A stretch of 41,979 bases of DNA from Luteolibacter sp. (GCA_030696085.1 JAUYNL010000041.1:1-41979), one strand, 5' to 3'. Counted from the stretch's first letter, positions 11,919-21,099 are shown. A program made the numbers and translations. The notes: generated by a model from the letters alone, not told the origin.

Positions 11919-12476
11919 TCACTCTCCGTTTGCCTTCAAACGCTGCTCAAGCTCCGGCCACTGCGAGCGGCTCACGATGTAGCCGACGCATTCCGGCATT
12001 CCGCAACGGCACGGGTGGTCCTCGTAACAGTCCACATCGAAGCCATAGTCGAAGGTGAGCTCCTCACCCGGATGGATGTCGCGCATGGCATGGATGTAGA
12101 TCCGGCGCCCCTCGATCCACGCCTCACAATTCGGCGCGCACGAGTGGTTGATCAAACGCGCGGTGTTCCAGGGCACGTTGCCATCGATGTCATAATTCTT
12201 GGAAAGCGTGAAGATATACACCGCGGCATCGCCCGTCCTGAGTGACTTGGAATGCTGTGAAACCCCGCGGCGCTCACTCTCCTTCTTGTCGATCCGCTCG
12301 CCGATGTATTCGACGATGCGCGCCTCCTTGGGGATGAAGCCCGTCGCATACACCCCGCGACCGTGGATTTCCGATCCCCGGACCTCACAGTATTGGCTCT
12401 GACCGCGCTTCCAGAGATCCACCAGCTTGCGGTGCAGGAGACGCTCCTGCTCGATTCCCTTTTTCCTCGATGCCAT
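11919..12476 (-). CDS. SET-domain protein-lysine methyltransferase
   Basis: The 185-residue protein contains a complete SET domain: GRGVYATGFIPKEARIVEYIGE near residues 38-60, the SAM-binding and catalytic RLINHSCAPNCEAW (about 108-121) and EELTFDYGF (about 138-146). A post-SET cysteine cluster, CRCGMPEC, follows. SET enzymes move a methyl group from S-adenosylmethionine to a lysine side chain. In eukaryotes the targets are histones and other proteins, while bacterial substrates are mostly unknown. Residues 1-30 are basic and helical. It is the upstream member of no clear operon: it follows the exported protein gene (12486-13142) by 9 bases on the same strand. The presence of both HSC and post-SET motifs argues for an active enzyme. 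Confidence 0.88.
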   Translation of the reverse strand: MASRKKGIEQERLLHRKLVDLWKRGQSQYCEVRGSEIHGRGVYATGFIPKEARIVEYIGERIDKKESERRGVSQHSKSLRTGDAAVYIFTLSKNYDIDGNVPWNTARLINHSCAPNCEAWIEGRRIYIHAMRDIHPGEELTFDYGFDVDCYEDHPCRCGMPECVGYIVSRSQWPELEQRLKANGE

Positions 12477-12485
12477 GACTGTATG

Positions 12486-13142
12486 TTAACGAATTTCGCG
12501 TTTTCCCACCGGCGGCAGTTCCATATCCTGCGGCAAGGTGATGAAAATGCCGCGCAGATCGGAAGGTTTGAGACTCGCACCGTCAATGAAAGTCCAGTCG
12601 TTCGCGTTCTTGTCGGAAATGGCGACTTGATAGCTGGTGCTTTCGATCAAAATCGGGCGCGGATTCCCCTCCTGCAAGATGCGGAATTTCGTCACGGTGG
12701 GCACCAGCACCAACCACTTGGTGTGGACGAGGCGTTCGACATCCACGCCATTCTCCCTGATGATCTTCTTCCCGGGGCTCACCTCATAGGTACGTGGTTG
12801 GCCGGTGGGCTTGAAAGAAATCATGCTGATGCCCTGCTGCATCATCTGGGCGGCCACGCCGGCGAGTTGTTTTTCGAGCGCCGCCATGCCGCCCATGCGT
12901 GCCGCGGCGCGTTCCTTCCAGACCGGATTCATGCGCTCCACGGCCACTTGATATCGCCCGAGCACCACATCCTCGCCCAACTTCGTCACGGCGGCCACCG
13001 CGGAGGCCACCACTTCCGGCGGTACCTTTTCGGCCATCACCTCGGACTCCGCCGCCTGCGCTGCCGCGTCCTGCTGGGCATGCGCGTTTCCGCATACCAT
13101 CACCATGGCCGCGCTCAGGAAAATCAACACATTCAATCTCAC
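12486..13142 (-). CDS. Exported protein of unknown function
   Basis: From GTG 13142 the product has 218 residues with a clear signal peptide (VRLNVLIFLSAAMVMVCGNAHAQQ, cleavage probably after AHA). The frame stays open to 13457, but the extra part is antisense to parB and lacks signal-peptide logic, so the GTG start is preferred. The mature part has an Ala-rich helix, then a domain with regular beta-strand character (KWLVLVPTVTKFRILQEG, LIESTSYQVAISDKNANDWTFIDGASL). It resembles generic DUF-type periplasmic proteins of Verrucomicrobiota. It is divergent from parB (109-base gap) and may be co-transcribed with the SET-domain gene downstream. Confidence 0.7.
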   Translation of the reverse strand: MRLNVLIFLSAAMVMVCGNAHAQQDAAAQAAESEVMAEKVPPEVVASAVAAVTKLGEDVVLGRYQVAVERMNPVWKERAAARMGGMAALEKQLAGVAAQMMQQGISMISFKPTGQPRTYEVSPGKKIIRENGVDVERLVHTKWLVLVPTVTKFRILQEGNPRPILIESTSYQVAISDKNANDWTFIDGASLKPSDLRGIFITLPQDMELPPVGKREIR

Positions 13143-13250
13143 GCGCCAATGGATGCCCTCGCGCCTCCCGCTCGTCAAGCCTGCCTCCCGCGAACTCTCC
13201 GGGAAATCCGCTTGGAATTCCCGGCGGCATTGCGTAAGGCTCCTTCCCCC

Positions 13251-14150
13251 ATGGCGAAACAGGCACTCGGAAAAGGACTTGGAGCACTCATTAGGAAAAG
13301 CACGCCCGTGCCGCTTCCCGATGCCATCGTGACTCCTGACGATTTCAAACGAGTGCGCGATGTGCCGCACGATCATGTGATTCCCAGCCCGCTGCAACCG
13401 CGCATGCGCTTCGGGGAATCCCCTCTGGACGAGCTTGTGGAGTCGATCCGACAGCACGGCATCATCCAGCCGCTCATCGTCCGCCCGGTAAATGGCAAGC
13501 TCGAACTCATCGCCGGTGAACGCCGTTGGCGCGCGTCGGGCAAACTCGGCCTCGCCACCGTGCCTGTCATCGAACGCGAGGCCTCGGATCGCGATGTGTT
13601 AGAAATGGCGCTCATCGAGAACCTCCAGCGCGAGGATCTCAACCCGATCGAGGAAGCCGCCGGTTACGTGCGCCTGGCGAAGGAATTCGCCATGAAACAG
13701 GAGGACATCGCCGTTCGCGTGGGCAAGGCGCGCGCCAGCGTCGCCAACGCCATGCGTCTGCTCGATCTGCATGGCGACGTGCAGATGCTCGTCGCCCAGG
13801 GCCACCTCACCGTAGGGCACGCCAAGGCGATTCTTTCGATCAAGGATCAGGACAACCAGTTGCTCGCCTCCGATCAGGTGATTCGCCGCAAACTCACCGT
13901 GCGCGCCACCGAAAAGCTCGCCCAGGGTTTTCTCACGGACGGTTCCGAAACTCCCGGCGAGCCGAAAAAAGCCGCCGCCACCCGTGAGGTGGATCTCCAC
14001 GTCCGCGCCATCACCAACCGCCTGCGCGAGCACCTCGCCACCCATGTGTCCATCCAGCACGGAGCGAAGAAGGGCAAAATCGAAATCGAATACTACGGCG
14101 ACGACGACCTCCAGCGCCTGCTCGAGCTGCTAGGGCTGCAGGCGGAATAA
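13251..14150 (+). CDS. parB: Chromosome-partitioning protein ParB
   Basis: ParB is a CTP-dependent clamp that loads at parS sites and helps segregate the chromosome origin with ParA. The 299-residue protein has the N-terminal ParA-interaction tag (KQALGKGLGALI), the ParB/Srx CTP-binding region with GERRWRAS and ENLQREDLNPIEEA, a helix-turn-helix (EDIAVRVGKARASVANAMRLL) and a C-terminal dimerisation segment. The start at ATG 13251 (MAKQALGKG) is set by the conserved N-terminus, although the frame is open far upstream. parA is not adjacent and no perfect parS (TGTTTCACGTGAAACA) was noticed in the window, which is unusual because the two genes are often together. It ends two bases before the convergent flavoprotein gene. 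Confidence 0.95.
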   Translation: MAKQALGKGLGALIRKSTPVPLPDAIVTPDDFKRVRDVPHDHVIPSPLQPRMRFGESPLDELVESIRQHGIIQPLIVRPVNGKLELIAGERRWRASGKLGLATVPVIEREASDRDVLEMALIENLQREDLNPIEEAAGYVRLAKEFAMKQEDIAVRVGKARASVANAMRLLDLHGDVQMLVAQGHLTVGHAKAILSIKDQDNQLLASDQVIRRKLTVRATEKLAQGFLTDGSETPGEPKKAAATREVDLHVRAITNRLREHLATHVSIQHGAKKGKIEIEYYGDDDLQRLLELLGLQAE

Positions 14151-14152
14151 GT

Positions 14153-15733
14153 TTACTGGCCGCCGCCACACGCCGCATCCGCCACGCGCATGCCATCCAT
14201 GGCGGCGCTGACGATGCCGCCGGCGTAGCCCGCGCCCTCGCCGCAGGGGAAAAGCCCGGCGATTTCCGGGTGCTCCAGCGTGTCGTCCCGGCGCGGCACC
14301 CGGACCGGCGAGCTGGTCCGGGTTTCAAAACCTAACAAAAGCGCGCCGCCCGAAACATAGCCTCGCATCTGGCGTTCGAACAATTGCAACCCTTCGCGCA
14401 TCCGGCTGGTGATTCCCGCCGGCAGCAGTTCATGCAGGGGGGATGATTTCACCCCCGGAAAATAACTCGTCGCTGGAAGATCGCCGGAGATTTTACCGGA
14501 TAGATAGTCCGTGACCCGCTGGCCGGGGGCGGCCTGCCCGCCGCCGCCCGCCCGCTTGGCCGTTTGTTCGAGTTGTTTCTGGAAGACCATTCCGGCGAGC
14601 ACGCCATGTTCGCGGAGCAGCGCGCCCAGATCCGCCGGCTCGACGGTGGAAACCATGCCGGAGTTCGCAAAGGGCGAATCGCGGCGCGAGAGGCTCATGC
14701 CATTGACGACCACCTCGTCGTTCTCGGTGGATGCCGGGACGATCCAACCGCCCGGGCACATGCAGAATGAATGCACGCCGCGGCCGCGGATCTTGGTGGC
14801 CAGCCGGTAGCGCGCGGCGGGCAGCAGGCGCGGCCGCTCCTGCCCCGGAGCGAGATGGTATTGCACGCGGTCGATGAACTGCTGCGGGTGTTCGATGCGG
14901 AATCCCACCGCGAAGGGCTTGGGCTCCAACAGGATTTTTCTGGCAGCCAGCAGCCGATAGATATCACGCGCCGAGTGGCCGGTGGCGAGAATCACCGAGT
15001 CGCCGGTGATTTCCGCGCCATCGGCCGTGATCACGCCGCGGATCCGGTTTCCGCTGAGAATGAAATCCACCACCTTCGTCTGGAAGCGCACCCCGCCGCC
15101 GGCCGCGAGGATCGAGGAGCGGATCGCCTTGACCACATTGGGCAGCAGGTTGGAACCGATGTGCGGGTGGGCGTCGGTGAGGATCCGCTCCGGCGCGCCG
15201 TGGGCGACCAGTATCTGATAGATCCTGGCGACCGGCCCACGCTTGGTGGCGCGGGTGTAGAGCTTGCCGTCGGAAAAAGTGCCCGCCCCGCCCTCGCCGA
15301 AGCAGTAGTTGGATTCCTCGATCACCCGGCCCTCGCGCAGGAGCGGCGCGAGGTCGAAACGCCGCGCACTGGCATCCTTGCCGCGCTCCAGCAGGATGGG
15401 TTTCACGCCGTTTTCCAGACAGCGCAGCGCGGCGAACATGCCCGCCGGGCCACAGCCGATGATGATGGCGCTGCGTGCCTGACCCGGCAGTGGTGGCGCG
15501 GACCAGCGAGGGTTCTCATCCGGCGGCAGCGGTCCGTCCAGCGCCACATCCAGCCGGAGCTGGACTTTTACCGCCTTTTGGCGGGCGTCGATCGAGTGCT
15601 TGCGCAGTTTCACGCCGCCAATGCGGGAAACCGGAACGCCGAGTTTCGCGGCAGCGGCGGCGCGGCGCGCGGCCTCGTCCTCGGAGGATTCGAGGGGCAG
15701 GACGATATCGACGGTTTCGATTCGCGGTTCCAT
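14153..15733 (-). CDS. FAD-dependent oxidoreductase of the COG2509 family
   Basis: From ATG 15733 the protein has 526 residues. An N-terminal alpha/beta module (about 1-85; RIETVDIVLPLESSEDEAARR) precedes a Rossmann FAD-binding motif (AIIIGCGPAGMFAALRCLENG, then LLERG) and the family segment CFGEGGAGTFSDGKLYTRATKRG. A second nucleotide motif (SVILATGHSARDIYRLL) and the C-terminal FPCGEGAGYAGGIVSAAMDG are present. COG2509 proteins are widespread putative dehydrogenases whose physiological substrate is not established. An open extension of 42 codons to 15859 exists, but other family members begin close to the motif used here. It converges on parB with 2 bases between the stops. Confidence 0.88.
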   Translation of the reverse strand: MEPRIETVDIVLPLESSEDEAARRAAAAAKLGVPVSRIGGVKLRKHSIDARQKAVKVQLRLDVALDGPLPPDENPRWSAPPLPGQARSAIIIGCGPAGMFAALRCLENGVKPILLERGKDASARRFDLAPLLREGRVIEESNYCFGEGGAGTFSDGKLYTRATKRGPVARIYQILVAHGAPERILTDAHPHIGSNLLPNVVKAIRSSILAAGGGVRFQTKVVDFILSGNRIRGVITADGAEITGDSVILATGHSARDIYRLLAARKILLEPKPFAVGFRIEHPQQFIDRVQYHLAPGQERPRLLPAARYRLATKIRGRGVHSFCMCPGGWIVPASTENDEVVVNGMSLSRRDSPFANSGMVSTVEPADLGALLREHGVLAGMVFQKQLEQTAKRAGGGGQAAPGQRVTDYLSGKISGDLPATSYFPGVKSSPLHELLPAGITSRMREGLQLFERQMRGYVSGGALLLGFETRTSSPVRVPRRDDTLEHPEIAGLFPCGEGAGYAGGIVSAAMDGMRVADAACGGGQ

Positions 15734-16106
15734 GAGTTCGGTGATGCAGACAGGCTTTGGAAGCTGCACCAACGCCGCAGCCTGGGCAAGGGTGGGATGC
15801 ACCTGCCTGGATTTTGGCCACGGCGGATTTTTGAACGGGCGATACGGTTTGCGGATCATTCAGGGAGGTGGGACGTGTCCGCGAGGTAGCGCTGGGGGAT
15901 CGTAGGAAGGACCGCATTTTTATCAGGATTCACAGCTCTCCCGCCAAGCCATCCTGAAACGCCTCCGCGATTACCTCAATCCATTCACCATTCCGCATAC
16001 TCCCATCCTCATTCACCCACCGCGGAAACGATCACATGCGCCACCGCGAAAAGCACGGGGATCAGCAGCAACACCATCTTGTGTCACATGATAAATCCGG
16101 CCGGCT
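15734..16106. other. Intergenic region with one possible small membrane peptide
   Basis: This 373-base stretch holds the optional upstream extension of the flavoprotein frame (to 15859) and otherwise no convincing gene. On the minus strand, 16077-16009 encodes a 22-residue, almost fully hydrophobic peptide (MVLLLIPVLFAVAHVIVSAV plus GE). It could be a small membrane protein or chance. Confidence 0.4.
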
Positions 16107-16964
16107 TCAATCCCGCCAACGCCTTGTTAGATCGCCATACGCATCGATCCGGCGGTCGCGGAAAAAGGGCCAGATGCGGCGGAATTCTTCGATCGCCTGG
16201 AAATCAATATCGTGATGGAGGATTTCCTCGCGCTCCGTGGAGGCTTTGGCGACGATTTCGCCATACGGGTTGGCGATGAACGAGCGGCCCCAGAATTCTG
16301 TGCCGTCGTGGCTGCCGCTGCGGTTGACGGCGGCCAGGTAGCAGCCATTTGCGACGGCGTGGCCGCGCTGCACGGTTTCCCACGCGCAGTGCTGGGCCTC
16401 GCCGTGCGAAGGTTTCTCATCCGGCAGCCAACCGATGGCGGTGGGATAGATGAGCACCTGCGCGCCGCCCAGCGCCATGAGCCGCGCCGCTTCCGGATAC
16501 CATTGGTCCCAGCAGATGAGCACGCCGAGTTTCCCGAACTTCGTGTCCCACACCGGCCAGCCGCTGTCGCCGGGAGTGAAATAGAATTTTTCCTCAAACG
16601 CCGGGTCCTGCGGGATGTGGGCTTTCCGATAGAAACCGAGCAGCTTTCCATCCGCGTCATGGATGGTGGCGGTGTTGTGATACAAGCCGGGACCGCGGTG
16701 CTCGAAGAGCGAGGAAATCAGCACGATGCCCAGCTCGCCGGCGAGCGCGCCGAGGCGGTCGCTCACCGGGCCTGGCAGCGGATCGGCGAGATCGAACAAA
16801 GCCGGCTCCTCCACCGTGCAGAAGTAAGGAGTTAGGAAAAGTTCCTGAGTAACGACGATGTTGGCACCCTCCGCGGCGGCCTTGCGAATCAGGGCCTCAT
16901 GATGATCGAAGGCCTCCGCCTTGGTGGCGAAGGTTCCGGACTGGAGCAATGCGATGCGTGGCAT
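16107..16964 (-). CDS. aguB: N-carbamoylputrescine amidase
   Basis: AguB hydrolyses N-carbamoylputrescine to putrescine, CO2 and ammonia, the last step of the agmatine route to polyamines. The 285-residue protein is a complete nitrilase-superfamily member with the Glu (VVTQELFLTPYF), Lys (LGFYRKAHIPQDPAFEEKFYF) and Cys (LGVLICWDQWYPEAARLMAL) of the catalytic triad. The ICWDQWYPEAARL and IYPTAIGW signatures are those of AguB rather than of other amidases. The start at 16964 (MPRIALLQSG) fits the family. The open frame extends 12 codons further. valS ends 51 bases upstream on the same strand, so transcription may be shared. The expected partner agmatine deiminase (aguA) is not in the window. 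Confidence 0.9.
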   Translation of the reverse strand: MPRIALLQSGTFATKAEAFDHHEALIRKAAAEGANIVVTQELFLTPYFCTVEEPALFDLADPLPGPVSDRLGALAGELGIVLISSLFEHRGPGLYHNTATIHDADGKLLGFYRKAHIPQDPAFEEKFYFTPGDSGWPVWDTKFGKLGVLICWDQWYPEAARLMALGGAQVLIYPTAIGWLPDEKPSHGEAQHCAWETVQRGHAVANGCYLAAVNRSGSHDGTEFWGRSFIANPYGEIVAKASTEREEILHHDIDFQAIEEFRRIWPFFRDRRIDAYGDLTRRWRD

Positions 16965-17015
16965 GCGCGGAATCTTCGGGGAAAGGTCCCATGGAAGCAA
17001 GCTCCGGGCGCGACC

Positions 17016-19691
17016 TCATGCCAGGGCGGCCAGCATTTCGGAGAGCTGGACGTGCTTGCTCTTCCATTCCTCCAGGCGGGCTTTCTCCTGCTCCACGACT
17101 TCCGGCGGCGCGCGATCCACGAAACTGGCGTTGCCCAGCTTGCCTTCGCATTTTCTCACCTCGATTCCGATCTTCTCGATCTCCTTGGAAATTCGGATGC
17201 GCTCGGCCTCGACATCGATCAAACCCTCCATCGGGAGATAAACCTCGCCCACCGGCGTGAGCGCGGCGGGCGTGCCTTTCTGTGCCTCGTAGCTGGAATC
17301 GAGCACGATTTCCGCAGCTCCGGCTAGCAGGGCGAGAACTTTGGTTTCCTCGGAAAGCCAGTTGATCGCGCCTTTGACGATGAAGCGCACGTCCTTGCGC
17401 GAGCCGAGGTTGTATTCGGCCTTCAAGTTGCGCAGGCGACCGGCGGATTCGTAGATGGCGGCGGCACGGGCTTGCGCGGCGGAGGGATCGAAGGGGACAA
17501 GCGGCTCGGATGGCAGCACTTGTTGCATCAGGAACTCGCCCTCCTTCATGTATCCCATGCGGAGCGAAAGCTCCTCGGTGATGTGTGGCATGTAAGGCGA
17601 CATGAGTTGCAGGTAGCGGCTCATCACGGCATCGAACGTGCCGAGCGTGAGTGCGCGTGCCTCGGACGTGGCGCTCTCGCGGAGATCGAGTTTCACCGCT
17701 TCGAGGAACTTGTCGCAGAATTCGTTCCAGAGGAATTCATACAAGCGCTGCGCGATCTCGCCGAAGCGGTATTCGGCGTAGGATTCGGTTAGGTCGGCGC
17801 TGAGGGCGTCGAGTTTCGCCATGATGTCGATGTGATAGGGCGGGAAGGTTTTCACATCGCCGAGCTCGACAAGGTCGGTTCCCGCCATCTGGCGGAAACG
17901 GCAGGCGTTGTAGAGTTTGTTGGCGAAATTCCTGCCTTCCTCCACCGACACTTCATCGAAACGCAAATCGCTGCCGACGGGTGCGATGCGCAGCAGGCCG
18001 AAGCGCAGACCGTCCGCACCGTATTTCTCCATCAGGTCGATGGGATCGGGCGAGTTGCCTAACGATTTCGACATCTTGCGGCCTTGCAGGTCGCGGATGA
18101 TGGAGGTGAAGAAAACATTCTTGAACGGCAGCTCGCCGGTGAACTGGAAGCCGGCCATGATCATGCGCGCCACCCAGAAAAAGATGATGTCCGGGCCGGT
18201 GACGAGATCGTCGGTCGGATAGAATTTCTTCAAGGTCGCGCTGTTTTCGCCGAGGTCGCTCATCGTGGCGAAGGGCCACAGCCAGGAGGAAAACCAGGTG
18301 TCCATCACGTCCTCGTCGCGCACCCAGTTCTCGCCATCCGCGGGAGCATCGAGACCGACGTGGATGTCGCCCTTTTCGAAATCCGCCATCTCTAACGACT
18401 CGGCGTTTTTCAGCGGGTCGAGTTTCTCCTTGTGATACCAGACCGGGATCTGGTGGCCCCACCAGAGCTGGCGGCTGATGCACCAGTCCTGGAGGTTTTC
18501 CATCCAGTGCGCATAGGTTTTCGCCCAACGCTCGGGGCGGAACTTGATATCGCCATTTGCCACCGCATCCGCCGCTTCCTGCACGCAGGGATACTTGAGA
18601 AACCACTGCATCGAGATGCGCGGTTCGATCGGCACATGCGCGCGCTCGGAGAATCCGACGTTGTTCTCGTATTCCTCCACCTTGATGAGCAGGCCCATTT
18701 CCTCGAGTTTCGCCGCGGCTTTCTTGCGCGCGACGAAACGGTCGAGGCCGTGGAGGTCCGGGCAATCCGGGCAGTGGATATGTGCGTCCGGCGTGAGCAC
18801 GTCGATGATTTCCAGCCCGTGGCGCATGCCGATCTCGAAGTCCGCCTTGTCGTGGGCGGGCGTGATTTTCAGCGCGCCGGTGCCGAACTCGATGTCCACA
18901 TGATCATCCGCGATGACGGGGATGTCCGCATGCGGAAACGGGCGCTTCACCATGCGGCCGATGTATTTCGAAAACCGCGGGTCTTTCGGATTCACCGCCA
19001 CCGCCACGTCGCCCATCAGCGTTTCCGGCCGGGTGGTGGAGATTTCCAGAAACTCGCCCGGAGCATCGGCGAGTTCGTATTTCATGAAATACAGCTTCGA
19101 GCGCTGCGGAGTCATGATGACCTCCTCGTCGGACAAGGCCGTTAGAGAAACCGGGCACCAGTTGACGATGCGCTTGCCCCGATAGATGAGGCCTTGTTTG
19201 AAAAGCTCCACGAACACATGGCTCACCCACTTCGTGTAGGATTCATCCATCGTGAAGCGCTCGCGGCTCCAATCGCATGAGCAGCCGAGGCGCTTGAGCT
19301 GCTGGATGATGATGTCGCCGTGTTTGTTCTTGAAATCCCAAACGCGTTTCAGGAATTCGGCCCGGCCGAGGTCGCGGCGGGTTTTTCCCTCATTCTCGCG
19401 CAGCTCGCGCTCGACCTTCGCCTGGGTGGCGATGCCGGCGTGGTCGGTGCCCGGGAGCCAGAGCACTTCCTTGCCCTCCTGCCGCGCGCGGCGGGCGAGA
19501 ATATCCTGCAACGCGTTGTTCAGGACGTGGCCGAGGTGCAGGATGCCGGTGACATTGGGCGGCGGAATGACGATCGAATACGCGTCCTTGGCGGACGAAG
19601 GATCGGCTTCAAAACATTTTCCGTCGATCCAGGCCGCATACCATTTGGCTTCGACAGCTTGGGGTTCATAGGCTTTCGCGAACTCGGACAT
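17016..19691 (-). CDS. valS: Valyl-tRNA synthetase
   Basis: ValS charges tRNA-Val with valine and edits threonine mischarging. From ATG 19691 it has 891 residues, a normal length. The class I signatures are present: the HIGH motif as PPPNVTGILHLGHVLN near residues 42-57, and KMSKS in LQGRKMSKSLGNSPDP. The editing (CP1) domain includes the conserved STTRPETLMGDVAVAV stretch. The anticodon-binding domain and the ValS-specific C-terminal coiled coil (from about residue 820, ISKEIEKIGIEVRKCEGKL) complete the protein. The frame is open 54 codons upstream, but the family start MSEFAKAYEP is clear. It precedes aguB on the same strand. No T-box or other leader was recognised in the 339 bases upstream. 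Confidence 0.97.
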   Translation of the reverse strand: MSEFAKAYEPQAVEAKWYAAWIDGKCFEADPSSAKDAYSIVIPPPNVTGILHLGHVLNNALQDILARRARQEGKEVLWLPGTDHAGIATQAKVERELRENEGKTRRDLGRAEFLKRVWDFKNKHGDIIIQQLKRLGCSCDWSRERFTMDESYTKWVSHVFVELFKQGLIYRGKRIVNWCPVSLTALSDEEVIMTPQRSKLYFMKYELADAPGEFLEISTTRPETLMGDVAVAVNPKDPRFSKYIGRMVKRPFPHADIPVIADDHVDIEFGTGALKITPAHDKADFEIGMRHGLEIIDVLTPDAHIHCPDCPDLHGLDRFVARKKAAAKLEEMGLLIKVEEYENNVGFSERAHVPIEPRISMQWFLKYPCVQEAADAVANGDIKFRPERWAKTYAHWMENLQDWCISRQLWWGHQIPVWYHKEKLDPLKNAESLEMADFEKGDIHVGLDAPADGENWVRDEDVMDTWFSSWLWPFATMSDLGENSATLKKFYPTDDLVTGPDIIFFWVARMIMAGFQFTGELPFKNVFFTSIIRDLQGRKMSKSLGNSPDPIDLMEKYGADGLRFGLLRIAPVGSDLRFDEVSVEEGRNFANKLYNACRFRQMAGTDLVELGDVKTFPPYHIDIMAKLDALSADLTESYAEYRFGEIAQRLYEFLWNEFCDKFLEAVKLDLRESATSEARALTLGTFDAVMSRYLQLMSPYMPHITEELSLRMGYMKEGEFLMQQVLPSEPLVPFDPSAAQARAAAIYESAGRLRNLKAEYNLGSRKDVRFIVKGAINWLSEETKVLALLAGAAEIVLDSSYEAQKGTPAALTPVGEVYLPMEGLIDVEAERIRISKEIEKIGIEVRKCEGKLGNASFVDRAPPEVVEQEKARLEEWKSKHVQLSEMLAALA

Positions 19692-20030
19692 GGGGCGGAT
19701 GGATGCCAGAGCGGGCCGGATTTGTCCAGCAACTCGACCCGACATGCGTCCCAACGTCCGGCAGGCCGGTTTTATGGGCGCGAAAATCTCCTCGAATGGC
19801 CTGTTTCTCACAAAAATGTCACCGACGGGCGTTTGCCTGAAATTTCCGGACAATTCAGGGTCCTTAAGTAGTCCGACCCATTGCCATTGCTTCGCTTGCG
19901 GCGATGGATGCGACTCTCAAAAACTAGCAGATATCCCCGGAAAGCCTTGGAATGACCAGCCCTCACCGGCGTCATGCCGGGTGCTGGCACGGGGGCTGCT
20001 CTCCTGCAAACCGACACCCATACAACCAAC
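19692..20030. promoter_or_regulatory. Divergent intergenic region between valS and a small gene
   Basis: These 339 bases must carry promoters for valS (leftward) and the 127-residue protein gene (rightward). A 5-bp GC stem CCGGC (19966-19970) / GCCGG (19976-19980) with a GTCAT loop is visible. No convincing promoter, riboswitch or gene was found. Confidence 0.4.
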
Positions 20031-20414
20031 ATGAACATCAAAGAATACCACCTGCCATATCCCGACATCTCTACCGTGCCGTCCGAGTTGTCCTTCGAGG
20101 ACTGCTGGGACGGCGAAGCCGTGTCGGACCTGATCCGCTCCAAGTGCGATCACGGTGAAACCCCCGCCTTCCTGTTTTTGGGAAGGAAAGAAGCCAGGCT
20201 GCTCAAGGACCACCTTGCGGAAGCCTTTGGCGATGAATCCGTCGTGACGCTCCACGGGACCTATTACAAGGGACTCGATGTCGTCACCGTTGACTGCGAA
20301 AGCTTCCTCACGACAGGAGGCCGCAAGGCGATCCGGACCTTGCAAGACCCCATGTCCCGCCGTCCCGCATGGCGCGACCGTGAGGTCGAGGCACTCTGGC
20401 AATTCCGGATTTGA
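20031..20414 (+). CDS. Small cytoplasmic protein of unknown function
   Basis: From ATG 20031 (MNIKEYHLPYPDISTVPSEL) the product has 127 residues. The sequence alternates strands and helices: AFLFLGRKEARLLKDHLAEAF, VVTLHGTYYKGLDVVTVD, then a basic C-terminal segment ending ALWQFRI. No signal peptide, membrane helix or metal motif is seen. The frame is open 19 codons upstream, but the first internal ATG gives the more natural start. A GC-rich hairpin follows the stop. Function is not recognised. The compact alpha/beta pattern would fit a small ligand-binding or phage-derived protein, but this is only an impression. Confidence 0.6.
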   Translation: MNIKEYHLPYPDISTVPSELSFEDCWDGEAVSDLIRSKCDHGETPAFLFLGRKEARLLKDHLAEAFGDESVVTLHGTYYKGLDVVTVDCESFLTTGGRKAIRTLQDPMSRRPAWRDREVEALWQFRI

Positions 20415-20431
20415 AACGGCATCTTGTGACG

Positions 20432-20458
20432 CGCGCTCCCCCTCGACAAGGAGGCGCG
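20432..20458 (+). terminator. Candidate terminator hairpin
   Basis: CGCGCTCC (20432-20439) pairs with GGAGGCGCG (20450-20458), with one bulged G, around a loop of about 10 bases, 17 bases after the stop of the upstream gene. No U-tract follows directly, so the assignment is weak. Confidence 0.35.
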
Positions 20459-20544
20459 GGCGTCTCAAGACCCTCAGACAGGATTTTCTAATGGGAATCT
20501 GGGGGAGATTGAATGAATTGACGCAGTCGATGGTCGAACCCCGC

Positions 20545-21099
20545 ATGAAGGCGATTCTCCTCCTCGTGCTGATTTCATTCGTCCTGATTTCCACCTCCCC
20601 GGCCCAGACCTGCCGGGAAGTGGTGCGCGACGCCTCCGGGCGGATCGTCCAGACCATCGATCGCCAAAAACAAGCGGGCGGAGCCGAGCGGACCGTGACC
20701 CGGGACGCCACGGGAAGGATCATCGGCACCGCTAAGAGCAGCCCGGCAGCAGGCGGCAGCGCGCGCACCGAATACCGCGACGCCAGCGGCAGACTGACCG
20801 GATCCGCTTCGACGAATCAAACTACCAGCGACGCGTCGCGCACCACCTACCGCGATGCCAGCGGGCGTCTGGCCGGGAGCGCCGACACCCGCAAGGGGGC
20901 GGGCAGTGGCAGCCGCACCCAATATCGCGACGCCTCGGGGAGGCTCACCGGCAGCAATACCACCAACGGCGGCACCTCGGGATCGAGCACCGCCACCCAT
21001 CGCGATGCCTCGGGCCGCCTGACTGGCAGCAGCAGCGGGACCGGCCCATGCCCGGGTGTGTTCCGCACCCCGGTGCCGCCTCTGGCGGCGAAGAAATGA
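20545..21099 (+). CDS. Secreted protein with six RDASGR repeats
   Basis: From ATG 20545 the product has 184 residues: a signal peptide (MKAILLLVLISFVLISTSPAQ), then six tandem units of about 20-24 residues. Each is built around (V/T/E)xxRDA(S/T)GR(I/L) followed by a polar Ser/Thr/Gly-rich half (…TGSAST, …AGSADT, …TGSNTT, …TGSSSG). The spacing resembles the YD/RHS-type 'YDxxGR' repeat, here as YRDASGR, so a short beta-repeat rod is plausible. A Pro-rich tail ends at PPLAAKK. Upstream in-frame ATGs (for example 20491) would add a non-signal N-terminus and are less likely. Function unknown: possibly a surface or cell-wall component. Repeat units differ at DNA level, so the array is not very recent. 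Confidence 0.7.
   Translation: MKAILLLVLISFVLISTSPAQTCREVVRDASGRIVQTIDRQKQAGGAERTVTRDATGRIIGTAKSSPAAGGSARTEYRDASGRLTGSASTNQTTSDASRTTYRDASGRLAGSADTRKGAGSGSRTQYRDASGRLTGSNTTNGGTSGSSTATHRDASGRLTGSSSGTGPCPGVFRTPVPPLAAKK

Noticed and set aside
12363..13250. Upstream extension of the parB frame by 296 codons
   Set aside because: It is antisense to the SET-domain and exported-protein genes, and the conserved ParB N-terminus starts at 13251.
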